Assembly (NCBI GenBank): GCA_944325735.1
Contig: CALVBI010000005.1
Location: 1-46,129, forward strand
Source: Candidatus Gastranaerophilales bacterium
GTDB taxonomy: Bacteria > Cyanobacteriota > Vampirovibrionia > Gastranaerophilales > Gastranaerophilaceae
Length of the DNA stretch: 46,129 nt
Reading direction: 5' to 3'
Shown here: piece after piece, positions 18,180 through 26,472 of the stretch
How positions within the stretch are numbered: position 1 is the first letter of the stretch
Layout: each line of letters opens with the position of its first letter
The notes under the pieces: generated by a model
What the model saw: only the letters and a program-made list of their open reading frames with translations
Database searches by the model: none
Told to the model about the DNA's origin: nothing
Made by a program: the position numbers and the translations under genes

Positions 18180-19700
18180 TTAATTTATTCTATATTGTAA
18201 AGCTTGCATAATATGATTTTGAGTTATAACTTCACTACTTTCTAAATCAGCTATAGTTCTTGCAAGTTTTAGAATTCTATCATAACGTCTGCCTGAAAGC
18301 TGATATTTTACTGAGGCAATTTTTAACAGTTGAGCACTTGCATCATCTATTTGACAATATTTCTTAATTAATTTCGATGTCAATTCAGAATTTGTAAGAA
18401 TGCCATCATTTTTATAACGTTCAGATTGGATTTTACGAGCATTTATAACTCTTTTACGGATATCAGAAGATGATTCTACTGCAGGTTTTGCATTCAATAA
18501 TTCCTCTGCAGTAAGTCGAGGAACATCAACTTGTAAATCTATTCTATCTAACAATGGACCAGAAAGTCTTGATTGATATCTGTTAATTTGAAATTCAGAA
18601 CAAGTACATTGTTTTTCTTTATCCCCTAAATACCCACAAGGACAAGGATTCATAGCTCCCAATAAAATAAATTTTGCAGGATATTTTATAGAATGTTTTG
18701 CTCTTGATATAACAATTTCACCATCTTCCAAAGGCTGACGCAAAACCTCTAATACATTTCTCGGGAATTCAACCATTTCATCTAAGAAAAGCACTCCACG
18801 ATGAGCAAGAGTAATTTCTCCGGGTTTTGGAACTGTACCACCACCAATTATACCATTTGCAGATGCGGTATGGTGAACTGCTCTAAATGGTCTTTGAGTC
18901 ATCAAAGGTTGATCAGGAGATAAAAGTCCGCAAATACTATAAATTCTTGTCAATTCAAGAGCTTCTGAAAGTTCTAATGGAGGTAAAATCGACGCAAAAC
19001 ATTTTGCCATAAGAGTCTTACCTGAACCAGGTGTTCCTACCATTAAAATATTATGTCCGCCAGCTGCAGCAATTTCTAATGCTCTTTTCGCCTTTTGCTG
19101 ACCTTTTACATCTTTGAAATCATACAAATAATCTTGATTAATTCCTGTTGAAAGATATTCTTTTACATCCACTAATGTCGGATTAATTTTGTTTTCCGCA
19201 AAATGATTTACTACATCAGAAAGATATTCTGCTCCATAAATATTTACATCACCAGCAAGTGCAGCCTCTATTTCGTTAATTTTTGGAACAAATACATTTT
19301 TTATTCCAGATTTTTTTAATCCCAAAATCAAAGGTAAAACTCCACTAACACCTCTCAATGTCCCATCAAGAGATAATTCGCCGATAAATGCATAATCTTT
19401 TATTTTTTCTTCTTCTAACACACCTTCCTCTGTCAAAAGACCTATTGCTATTGGAAGATCAAAGTTTGAGCCTTCTTTTTTCAAATCTGCAGGAGCAAGA
19501 TTTATCACAACTTTTTTTGCAGGGAATGTAAATCCTGAATTTTTAATTGCAGACCTTACTCTATCTCTAGCTTCATTTATCGCAGCATCAGGTAACCCAA
19601 CTATTGAGAAAGCTGGTAAAGAATTCAAAACATCTGTTTCTACAGATACTTTGTATGCATCAAGACCTATTACCGCTGCAGTAGTAACTTTATTTACCAT
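18180..19700 (-). CDS. comM: YifB/ComM family Mg chelatase-like AAA+ ATPase
   Basis: A 506-residue protein of usual length. The N-terminal Lon-protease-like/S5-fold domain (about 20-140, with LPAFSIVGLPDAAINEARDR) is followed by a Mg-chelatase-type AAA+ domain with Walker A GTPGSGKT near 222-229 and HRGVLFLDEM near 297-306. A Cys-rich insert (CPCGYLGDKEKQCTC, near 350) and a C-terminal helical domain complete it. ComM in other bacteria is a helicase aiding branch migration during natural transformation. With the pilus machinery in the window, this hints at competence, but YifB proteins are widespread. The ATG lacks a ribosome site and has TAGTAT six bases upstream. Confidence 0.92.
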   Translation of the reverse strand: MVNKVTTAAVIGLDAYKVSVETDVLNSLPAFSIVGLPDAAINEARDRVRSAIKNSGFTFPAKKVVINLAPADLKKEGSNFDLPIAIGLLTEEGVLEEEKIKDYAFIGELSLDGTLRGVSGVLPLILGLKKSGIKNVFVPKINEIEAALAGDVNIYGAEYLSDVVNHFAENKINPTLVDVKEYLSTGINQDYLYDFKDVKGQQKAKRALEIAAAGGHNILMVGTPGSGKTLMAKCFASILPPLELSEALELTRIYSICGLLSPDQPLMTQRPFRAVHHTASANGIIGGGTVPKPGEITLAHRGVLFLDEMVEFPRNVLEVLRQPLEDGEIVISRAKHSIKYPAKFILLGAMNPCPCGYLGDKEKQCTCSEFQINRYQSRLSGPLLDRIDLQVDVPRLTAEELLNAKPAVESSSDIRKRVINARKIQSERYKNDGILTNSELTSKLIKKYCQIDDASAQLLKIASVKYQLSGRRYDRILKLARTIADLESSEVITQNHIMQALQYRIN

Positions 19701-19730
19701 ACAAATATACTACTACAAATATTTTTATTG

Positions 19731-19736
19731 TATAAT
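19731..19736 (+). promoter_or_regulatory. -10 box of the glycosyltransferase gene, likely leaderless
   Basis: TATAAT ends 6 bases before ATG 19743 and there is no Shine-Dalgarno sequence, so the transcript probably begins at the start codon. The divergent comM gene starts 42 bp away with a similar layout. Confidence 0.45.
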
Positions 19737-19742
19737 CAAAAT

Positions 19743-20720
19743 ATGAATATTTTAGCTATAAATTTTGGTGGAATTGGTGATGAAATATTTTTCCTACCAA
19801 CTCTAATATCCATAAAAAAAGAATTTCCTAACGCAAAAATTACTCTGGCACTAGAACCAAGAAGTAAAAGCGTTAAAGATTTAACTGATGTAATTGACGA
19901 TTTATTTCTAATCGATGTAAAAGGGAAAAATAAATATACGGAACTTTTGAAACTCGTATTTTTAGCTCGTAAAAACCATTTTGACATGGTAATTTCATCC
20001 GGTGGGAATAAATTAATCAGTATACTTTTGACACTAACAGGGATTAAAAAGAGATACGGATACAACACTGGGAAATTAAGCAAATTATTACTAACTGAAG
20101 CTGTATCTTTAAATAAAAATCAATATGCTTGTGCAATGTATCATGATTTAATAACCCCAATTACAGATCATAAAACAGAATTACCAGAAATAAATGTGCC
20201 AGCTCAAGAAAAAATTCCTAATTCTGTACTAATTCACCCTGGAGTTAGCAAAATGAGCGTGCAAAAAGGAATGATTAAAACAATTTCTGCAGAAATTTGG
20301 GCTGAAACAGTAGATCTTCTTTTAGAAAAAGGAAAACATGTAATTCTTGCAGGTGGACCTGATGATAATGAAGTAATAGAAACTATTCGAAATAAGACAA
20401 AAAATAAAAATTTTGAAGATTTCTACGGAAAAACAAAAAGTTTAAAAGATTTAGCGGTATTAATAGGTAAAGCGGAACAATTTATCTGTTCAGATTCTGC
20501 TCCTTTACACGTTGCGGTTGCTATGAAAACTAAAACTTATGTTATTTTCGGACCAACTGATGACAAAAAATTAATCCCGCAATCTGATATTGTAACACCT
20601 ATTAAAGCAAAGGATAATTGTCCTATAAAACCTTGCTTGTGGGAACACAGACAAACAACTTGTGAAAATTTAGAATGCTTGAAAATTACCCCAAAAGATA
20701 TTGTAAATTTAATTAAATAG
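19743..20720 (+). CDS. Glycosyltransferase family 9 (heptosyltransferase-like)
   Basis: A 325-residue GT-B fold protein. The N-terminal half (MNILAINFGGIGDEIFFLPTL) has the GIGD.....P motif of ADP-heptose transferases. The C-terminal half has HPGVS near 160, VILAGGPDDNE and FICSDSAPLHVAVAM ... TYVIFGPTD, the donor-binding signature. By family it adds heptose or a related sugar to the LPS core. ATG 19743 is chosen over the in-frame TTG at 19728, which would lie inside the -10 region. It is followed by a small orphan gene 15 bp downstream. Confidence 0.85.
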   Translation: MNILAINFGGIGDEIFFLPTLISIKKEFPNAKITLALEPRSKSVKDLTDVIDDLFLIDVKGKNKYTELLKLVFLARKNHFDMVISSGGNKLISILLTLTGIKKRYGYNTGKLSKLLLTEAVSLNKNQYACAMYHDLITPITDHKTELPEINVPAQEKIPNSVLIHPGVSKMSVQKGMIKTISAEIWAETVDLLLEKGKHVILAGGPDDNEVIETIRNKTKNKNFEDFYGKTKSLKDLAVLIGKAEQFICSDSAPLHVAVAMKTKTYVIFGPTDDKKLIPQSDIVTPIKAKDNCPIKPCLWEHRQTTCENLECLKITPKDIVNLIK

Positions 20721-20735
20721 AAAGAAAGGTTCTCA

Positions 20736-21116
20736 ATGAAAGTAGTAAAAATACAAACACCCCAAACATTTCAAGGATTAAACTATAGAAGTGATTTACC
20801 AGAAATGGTAAAAAAAACTATTGAAACTTCAAATGCATTAAAAAAATTTGGAGAAAAATATAATGCAGATATAGATTATATCCAACTAAAAAGTTCAAAA
20901 AATAAAACAACACACCCTGCGTTTTTAATCAGTAATATTATGCCTAAAGGGATACAAAAACTAATTGATAAAGTAAAAGGAGTTAATTCAAAAAATCAAT
21001 TTATGTATCTTTCTACACATGGACAAGAAGAAACTGACTTATATAATAAATATACTAAAGTCGCAGAAAATTATGTTATCAAATCATATCAAAAAGCTTT
21101 TAGTCAAAAAAAATAA
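20736..21116 (+). CDS. Small protein of unknown function
   Basis: A 126-residue basic protein with a good AAAGG site before the ATG, 15 bp after the glycosyltransferase and probably cotranscribed. I do not recognise a family. It begins MKVVKIQTPQTFQGLNY, has no signal peptide or membrane segment, and is rich in Lys and Asn with predicted helices (LPEMVKKTIETSNALKKFGEKY). It ends in a basic, Lys/Gln-rich tail. Codon use matches its neighbours. It is likely a lineage-restricted cytoplasmic protein. Confidence 0.65.
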   Translation: MKVVKIQTPQTFQGLNYRSDLPEMVKKTIETSNALKKFGEKYNADIDYIQLKSSKNKTTHPAFLISNIMPKGIQKLIDKVKGVNSKNQFMYLSTHGQEETDLYNKYTKVAENYVIKSYQKAFSQKK

Positions 21117-21149
21117 AAAAAATAAATTATAAAATCTATATTTAAATTT

Positions 21150-21779
21150 TTAATTATTAATTAATTCTTCATCATATAACTTAAGGAAAATACTTCTTAA
21201 GTTATTTTGATCTGCGATTATTTTTCTTAGTTCTTGTAATCGCTCTGAATTTTTTGAATTTTCAAACCACAATTTCATATATCCGCTTTCTGAATATTTT
21301 TCAGCCATATGATTTACAAGGTTATTCCAATGATGTTCCTTATCAGGAGATGAAGAATGAGCTATTGAATATTGAATTGTTCGTTTTATTATTTTCAAAG
21401 GATTAATATCTCTATCAGCTTCTGCAACAATTTTTCCATAAATACTTCTCGGAGGATTTTTAGAAGATGCTCTATGATCTTCAACAGCCTCTTTCATCAA
21501 TTTTATTTCATCAGGAGAAAACCATTGTTGCAAGGCCTTATCAGCCTCTAAGATTTTACCTGAAACAATATGATGAAATTCTCTTCCTTCACATAAACCT
21601 AAATCATGATAAGCAGCTATTACATAAGCATAGTCAAGGTTTACGCCGCAACTTTCTGCTAAATTTAAACTTTCTTCAATTACTGTTTTCACATGTTCAA
21701 GATTATGCCCCTTATCAAAATCTGTATACTTAGGAATAATCATAGTTTCAATATAGTTTTTAATCTCTTTATTTATCAT
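21150..21779 (-). CDS. HD-domain phosphohydrolase
   Basis: A 209-residue protein with the HD-domain metal ligands in order: H near residue 24 (KGHNLEHVKTV), HD in AAYHDLGL near 58-62, a pair of His (EFHHIV near 70), EDHRASS near 103 and AEADRDINP near 122. It probably hydrolyses a phosphomonoester or nucleotide. The start at 21779 is fixed by its four-base ATGA overlap with the stop codon of the upstream SDR gene; the ORF extends further upstream with no better start. It is the last gene of a five-gene operon. Substrate unknown. Confidence 0.8.
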   Translation of the reverse strand: MINKEIKNYIETMIIPKYTDFDKGHNLEHVKTVIEESLNLAESCGVNLDYAYVIAAYHDLGLCEGREFHHIVSGKILEADKALQQWFSPDEIKLMKEAVEDHRASSKNPPRSIYGKIVAEADRDINPLKIIKRTIQYSIAHSSSPDKEHHWNNLVNHMAEKYSESGYMKLWFENSKNSERLQELRKIIADQNNLRSIFLKLYDEELINN

Positions 21780-22477
21780 ATCCCAACACTCAAGCCTGCA
21801 CAAAGATTTATTGATTGTCCAGTAATACCTTTTGCATCTTCAGAAATCAAATATTTACAAAGTTTTGCAACCTCTTCAGGTTTTACAAAACGTTTTTGAG
21901 GAATTGTATCAATAATTTCTTCTTTTGAAAATTCACTATCTTCAATAGATGCCATTCCAAGCTCTGTTTCAACCCAACCAGGGTTTATGGTATTTACAGT
22001 AATATTATATTCAGCTAATTCAAGAGCAAGACCTTTTGTAAGTCCAATAAGTCCAGCTTTTGAAGAAGAATAAATACTTGCAAAAGCCTCTCCCATTACT
22101 CCTGAAATAGAACCAATATTTATAATTCTTCCCCATCTTTGACCTTTCATATGAGGAATTGCTTTTGAAATAAGATAAGCAGGAGCTATAAGATTTGTTT
22201 GATATAATCTTTGAATATCTGCAATATTCATAGTTTCCAATCCTGCATATATATATTCTCCAGCATTATTTATTAAAACATCAATATTTTTTTCTACAAT
22301 AAAATTTGCAAGGTTATTTACATCTTTTGATAAATCGCAAATACAAAAACCTTTTGCATTACAAGCAGCAAGAGCCTGTTCATTTCTACCTGTAACGTAC
22401 ACTTCTCCAACATTTTGAAGTTCTTGAGCTATAGCATTTCCTATTCCTTTTGATGCTCCAGTTACTAATATATTCAT
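21776..22477 (-). CDS. FabG-like short-chain dehydrogenase/reductase
   Basis: A 233-residue classical SDR. TGASKGIGNAIA at residues 6-17 binds the cofactor. NNAGEY near 69-74, IGSISGVMG (catalytic Ser) near 122 and YSSSKAGLIGL (Tyr and Lys) near 135-145 complete the active site, and NTINPGWVETEL follows. It resembles 3-oxoacyl-ACP reductases but is shorter at the N-terminus, so the substrate is open. It overlaps tcdA upstream and the HD gene downstream by four bases (ATGA), implying translational coupling. Confidence 0.88.
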   Translation of the reverse strand: MNILVTGASKGIGNAIAQELQNVGEVYVTGRNEQALAACNAKGFCICDLSKDVNNLANFIVEKNIDVLINNAGEYIYAGLETMNIADIQRLYQTNLIAPAYLISKAIPHMKGQRWGRIINIGSISGVMGEAFASIYSSSKAGLIGLTKGLALELAEYNITVNTINPGWVETELGMASIEDSEFSKEEIIDTIPQKRFVKPEEVAKLCKYLISEDAKGITGQSINLCAGLSVGI

Positions 22478-23223
22478 GATTTATACTCCTTTAAAAAACT
22501 TTGCACAATATATGATGCCATAAATATTCCAGCACAACTTGCGACAAACGGAGTTGATGATGGAGTAATTTTTGTAAACTCAAGATTTTCGCCATTTTTA
22601 GTTGTAATTTTTTCAGTTGCTGACAATTTTTCTTGGACATAAGGCTTTTCTCTACTTGCAACAACAGTAATACCTTTTTCTATACCTCGTTTTTTTAGCT
22701 GGTAAATAATATTTGATACAAATGGAGCATTTTTATTTTCAATTTCAGAAATATCAGAAATATATAACTTAGTAGGATCAATCCTGTTTCCAGCACCCAT
22801 TGAACTTATTACAGGAATATTTTTTTTAACTGAAGTTTCTAAAAGCTCGATTTTTGATCTCATTGTATCTATAGCATCAGCAACATAATCAATATGAGAA
22901 AAATCAAAAACTCCGGTATAAAAATCATCAATTACATTTATTTTCAACTCAGGATTAATATCTTTTAATCTATTTTCAAAAAGTTTCGCTTTACTTTGCC
23001 CAACAGTTGAATGCAGAGCAACTAATTGACGATTAATATTTGTTAAAGAAACATCATCAAAATCAATTATTGTTAATTCTCCAATTCCAGCTCTTGCAAG
23101 AGCTTCTGCACAAAAACCTCCGACACCGCCTAAGCCGAAAACTACAACATGCTTTAAAGAGAGAAGATATTGATTATCTTCTCCCCAAAAAAGTTTATTA
23201 CGTGAAAAAATATCTTCACCCAT
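22474..23223 (-). CDS. tcdA: tRNA threonylcarbamoyladenosine dehydratase (ThiF/E1-like)
   Basis: A 249-residue ThiF/E1-superfamily protein. The adenylate-binding motif is VVFGLGGVGGFCAEALARAG near residues 27-46, followed by LTIIDFDDVSLTNINRQ near 50-66. DAIDT (near 115) is the conserved metal/ATP region. The opening MGEDIFSRNKLFWGED is typical of TcdA (formerly CsdL/YgdL). By family it cyclises t6A to ct6A at tRNA position 37 with ATP. It lies 12 bp after secG. The ribosome site AAGGAT is very close to the ATG. Confidence 0.9.
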   Translation of the reverse strand: MGEDIFSRNKLFWGEDNQYLLSLKHVVVFGLGGVGGFCAEALARAGIGELTIIDFDDVSLTNINRQLVALHSTVGQSKAKLFENRLKDINPELKINVIDDFYTGVFDFSHIDYVADAIDTMRSKIELLETSVKKNIPVISSMGAGNRIDPTKLYISDISEIENKNAPFVSNIIYQLKKRGIEKGITVVASREKPYVQEKLSATEKITTKNGENLEFTKITPSSTPFVASCAGIFMASYIVQSFLKEYKS

Positions 23224-23235
23224 ATCCTTACATCA

Positions 23236-23463
23236 CTATTTGATTATTCCAAAGCCTAAAAGGAAAGTGCATACAATAAATATAGCAGCAACAATACCTG
23301 TTAATTTATTCAATCCTTTTTCTGCACTTTTTTGAGAAGCAAAAACATGAGATGCTCCTCCAATCCCTGCGATTCCATCGCCTTTAGGTGAATGTAACAA
23401 TATTAAAATTATCAATAACAAAGCTGAAAAAATTTGTACAGCCCATACTAAATTTAATAACAT
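23236..23463 (-). CDS. secG: Preprotein translocase subunit SecG
   Basis: A 75-residue protein of normal SecG length with two hydrophobic segments (about 5-24 and 53-72) and the family loop LLHSPKGDGIAGIGGASHVFASQKSAEKGLNKLT between them. It is part of the SecYEG channel. It starts at a TAATG overlap with the stop codon of the Nudix gene. SecY is not encoded in this window. Confidence 0.92.
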   Translation of the reverse strand: MLLNLVWAVQIFSALLLIILILLHSPKGDGIAGIGGASHVFASQKSAEKGLNKLTGIVAAIFIVCTFLLGFGIIK

Positions 23464-24149
23464 TATTTTTTCTCCTTTTTCTTAGAAATAAAGTGGGCTC
23501 TTTTTGAATTCAACTTAATATTTTCAAAAGTATACAATCTTGCCGGTCTTTTTGATGATGACTTTGTAAATTCATCTAATTCAATTAAACCGTCAGTAGA
23601 AAGAGCTTTTTTTCTAAAATTACGTTTATCTAAATTTTTACCCATTATTAACTCGTATGCTCTTTGCATTTCTGTAAGGGTAAATTTTTCATTTAACAAC
23701 TGATAAGCTACAGGACATAATTCTAATCTTTCACGAGTCCTTTTTAAAGAATATTCAATAATTTCTTTATGGTCAAATGCTAAAGGTGGTAAGTCAGATA
23801 TCTTATGCCATCCTAATTCAGGAGTTGTTACAATCTGAATATCCTCAGCTCTAACAAGTGCAAAATAAGCACAAGTTATAACTCTAGCGTTAGGGTGACG
23901 AAGCGGATCTCCAAAAGTATAAAGTTGCTCCAAGTAGATATTATCTACATTTGTACGTTCTTTTAAAACTCTTAATGCCGCCTGATCAAGATTTTCTGAT
24001 AATCTTACATATCCACCTGGAATTGCCCATTTATCTTTAAAAGGTTCATTCGTCCTTTTTACAAGCAAAACCTGGAGTGCATTATTTTTCATAGTTACAA
24101 TAACTACGTCTACCGTAATTTCGTGGGTTTTTGTTTCGTTAAAAATCAT
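23463..24149 (-). CDS. Nudix-domain protein with C-terminal winged helix (NrtR-like regulator)
   Basis: A 228-residue protein. An N-terminal Nudix fold (about 8-140) is followed by a winged-helix-like domain (about 150-225, FTLTEMQRAYELIMGKNLDKRNFRKK). The Nudix box reads GGYVRLSENLDQAALRVLKERTNV: the REUXEE core has become RVLKER, so metal-binding acidic residues are missing. This build is that of NrtR, a repressor of NAD genes that senses ADP-ribose. It heads an operon with secG and tcdA, not NAD genes, so its targets are unknown. A Nudix hydrolase with altered activity is the alternative. Confidence 0.82.
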   Translation of the reverse strand: MIFNETKTHEITVDVVIVTMKNNALQVLLVKRTNEPFKDKWAIPGGYVRLSENLDQAALRVLKERTNVDNIYLEQLYTFGDPLRHPNARVITCAYFALVRAEDIQIVTTPELGWHKISDLPPLAFDHKEIIEYSLKRTRERLELCPVAYQLLNEKFTLTEMQRAYELIMGKNLDKRNFRKKALSTDGLIELDEFTKSSSKRPARLYTFENIKLNSKRAHFISKKKEKK

Positions 24150-24309
24150 ATTATTTCTCTGTCCCTAGAATATATCATATAATAAAAAAAATTTTTTACA
24201 TTAGTTAATAGTCGTTTTTTATTAACAAAATTTAACATGAAGCAAAAATATAACAATAATTAACAATAAATATACTTTATATATATACGGGGAAATTACA
24301 GGGATAAAA

Positions 24310-25293
24310 ATGAGCATTTACAATTGGGGATTTAACAATTTTTATATAAATAGTTTTATGCCGATGCCTTATTGGGGAGGCTGTGGTTGCAATGCTTTCA
24401 GCTCTGGTTTTAGATTTGGCATATTCAACTCATTATTCAATTACACAATGCCACAAATGAATACTTTTTCATTTATGCCTCAATTTTCTATGCCATTGTT
24501 CAATCCATATAACAATATATTTGCAATGACAAATAATTATATAATGCCTACATTCTCTCCTGCATTATATAATTTCAGTATACCGGCTTTATTTTCACAA
24601 CTAAATACATTCAATAACTATAATGAACAATTAATAGAAGCTGGAAAAAATAACAATTTTAATATCTTAATAAAAAATAAAAAAACAAATTCTACAGAAC
24701 AAAAACAAAATACAACAAATATTACAAGAACTAGAAATACAACTCAAATAGAGATAGATAGAAGTTTTCAAAACTCAGGGAAACTTGATATTAATTTCCT
24801 CAACAGAGTAAAACAAATAGCTCAAAAACTAAACTGTGACTATAAAGATTTATTAGCATTAATGAACAGCGAATCAGGTCTTAATCCAAATGCTTGGAAT
24901 GGAACAGCAGCAGTAGGATTAATCCAATTTACAGATCTATCAATTGCGGACCTAAACAATAAATATGGATTAAATTTAACAAAAGAAAAAATTGCTCAAA
25001 TGTCAGCAATAGAACAATTAGATTTAGTTGAAAAATATTTAACAATTGCAAAAAGCTATTCATTCTCTGCAAATGCAAGATTATCTGCTGGAGATTTATA
25101 TGCAATAACTTTCCTCCCAGGAAGAGCAAATAGAGAAGTTCTCTGTACTAAAGGTGAAAAAAATGCAAATGGACAACTATTAAACTATTACGAAAGTAAT
25201 CCGCTTGACGTAGATGGAGACAATAAAATTACTAAGTCAGATTTAGAAAAACATCTTGCTAAAAAACATGTAAATGAATCCATTTTTGTTTAA
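24310..25293 (+). CDS. Lytic transglycosylase-like (SLT) protein with unusual N-terminus
   Basis: A 327-residue protein. The C-terminal half (about 160-300) is an SLT-like lysozyme fold: LLALMNSESGLNPNAWNG holds the catalytic Glu near 188, followed by AAVGLIQFT. A single Ca-binding EF-hand/dockerin-like loop (DVDGDNKITKSDL) lies near residues 305-317. The first 110 residues are rich in Met, Phe, Asn and Tyr (many F.MP and NNY pieces), with a GGCGC cluster near residue 21, and contain no Sec signal peptide. The domain should cut peptidoglycan, but how it reaches the wall is unclear. AGGGAT precedes the ATG. It lies upstream of minC in the same direction. Confidence 0.8.
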   Translation: MSIYNWGFNNFYINSFMPMPYWGGCGCNAFSSGFRFGIFNSLFNYTMPQMNTFSFMPQFSMPLFNPYNNIFAMTNNYIMPTFSPALYNFSIPALFSQLNTFNNYNEQLIEAGKNNNFNILIKNKKTNSTEQKQNTTNITRTRNTTQIEIDRSFQNSGKLDINFLNRVKQIAQKLNCDYKDLLALMNSESGLNPNAWNGTAAVGLIQFTDLSIADLNNKYGLNLTKEKIAQMSAIEQLDLVEKYLTIAKSYSFSANARLSAGDLYAITFLPGRANREVLCTKGEKNANGQLLNYYESNPLDVDGDNKITKSDLEKHLAKKHVNESIFV

Positions 25294-25334
25294 AAACATT
25301 ACAAATCTAAATAATTCATTGATGTTCCAAAATG

Positions 25335-25354
25335 TTTCATGTACATTCATGAAA
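25335..25354 (+). promoter_or_regulatory. Inverted repeat upstream of minC
   Basis: TTTCATG (25335-25341) and CATGAAA (25348-25354) around a six-base loop, 30 bp before the minC start. It could be an operator or an mRNA hairpin; no clear -10/-35 pair was seen nearby. Confidence 0.3.
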
Positions 25355-25383
25355 TAAAGTTGGATTTGCGGAAAGGTTCAAAA

Positions 25384-26460
25384 ATGGATAAGGGATATAT
25401 TGAAAACGGTTTTATAGTTGATGTCAGCAATGCACATAAAACATCAGAAATTATTTATGAATTAAGCAGAATATTAGATTTACCTGATGCTCAAAGCAAA
25501 AAAGTTTGCCTAAAATTAGGTAATGTTGATTTAACCACAACTGAGCTTACAAGTATTAAAGCATTAGTTGAATCTATGAATTCAGAAATTGAATTTATTA
25601 CAACAAGTTCATCTTCAACTGTAAAATCAGCAGAAGAATTAGATATCAAAGTTTCAGTTCTTGAAAATAAAGTCCCAATGCCTGAATTCAATGCCGATCA
25701 AGAAAAAGTAAATAAAGAACTTGAAAAAGCACTGGATAAAATTTTCGGAGATGAAAATACTGAAATAAAAACTTTTGCACAAGAAAAAGGATTACAAAAA
25801 TTACAAAATAATTCTTCACTCCAAACAGAAGATCCAATTCAAAGTTCTGATGAAAAACAAGAAAAACCAGTTAAAACTATTGAAAATAGTGAACATCAAG
25901 AAGAACTAGAAGAAAAAGAAAATAATATTCAAGAAATAACCGTAAATACATATGATACAATAGAAACCACTGAATTTAATTCAACTACAGAAGAACTAAA
26001 CGATTTTAATAAAGAATTAGAAAACGCAAACAAAATAGAAGGCGAAGATATCGAAGATATTGATTATAATCTAGACGATTTAAGAAAATCTTTAAGAGAA
26101 ACTGAAAAACTTCCAACCTTATATATTCAAAGAACATTACGTTCAGGACAAAGCATAACATCAGACGGAAATATTGTTATAATTGGTGATGCAAATCCAG
26201 GATCTGAAATTATTGCCAAAGGTGATATTACAGTTTGGGGAATACTTGGAGGGATTGCCCATGCCGGCTCTGCTGGGAACCAATATGCTAAAATCAGAGC
26301 ACTAAAAATGAATGCGATTCAATTAAGAATAGCTGATACATTTGCAAGACGTCCTGACAATATTAACATTCCGTATATACAAAAAACAGATACATTTATT
26401 CCTGAAGAAGCTTGTATATACAAAAAACAAATTTTAATACATAAAATACACGAATCATAA
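25384..26460 (+). CDS. minC: Septum site-determining protein MinC
   Basis: A 358-residue MinC. The C-terminal domain (about 243-345) has the beta-helix signature TLRSGQSI ... GNIVIIGDANPGSEIIAKGDITVWGILGGIAHAGS, which binds MinD and the septum. The N-terminal FtsZ-inhibiting domain covers about 1-100. Between them lies an acidic, Glu/Asn/Thr-rich linker of about 140 residues, far longer than in E. coli MinC (231 residues in all). ATG 25384 is chosen because AAAGG lies 7 bases upstream; an ATG at 25339 has no ribosome site. It is the first gene of minCDE. Confidence 0.92.
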   Translation: MDKGYIENGFIVDVSNAHKTSEIIYELSRILDLPDAQSKKVCLKLGNVDLTTTELTSIKALVESMNSEIEFITTSSSSTVKSAEELDIKVSVLENKVPMPEFNADQEKVNKELEKALDKIFGDENTEIKTFAQEKGLQKLQNNSSLQTEDPIQSSDEKQEKPVKTIENSEHQEELEEKENNIQEITVNTYDTIETTEFNSTTEELNDFNKELENANKIEGEDIEDIDYNLDDLRKSLRETEKLPTLYIQRTLRSGQSITSDGNIVIIGDANPGSEIIAKGDITVWGILGGIAHAGSAGNQYAKIRALKMNAIQLRIADTFARRPDNINIPYIQKTDTFIPEEACIYKKQILIHKIHES

Positions 26461-26472
26461 AAAGGAGAAATC

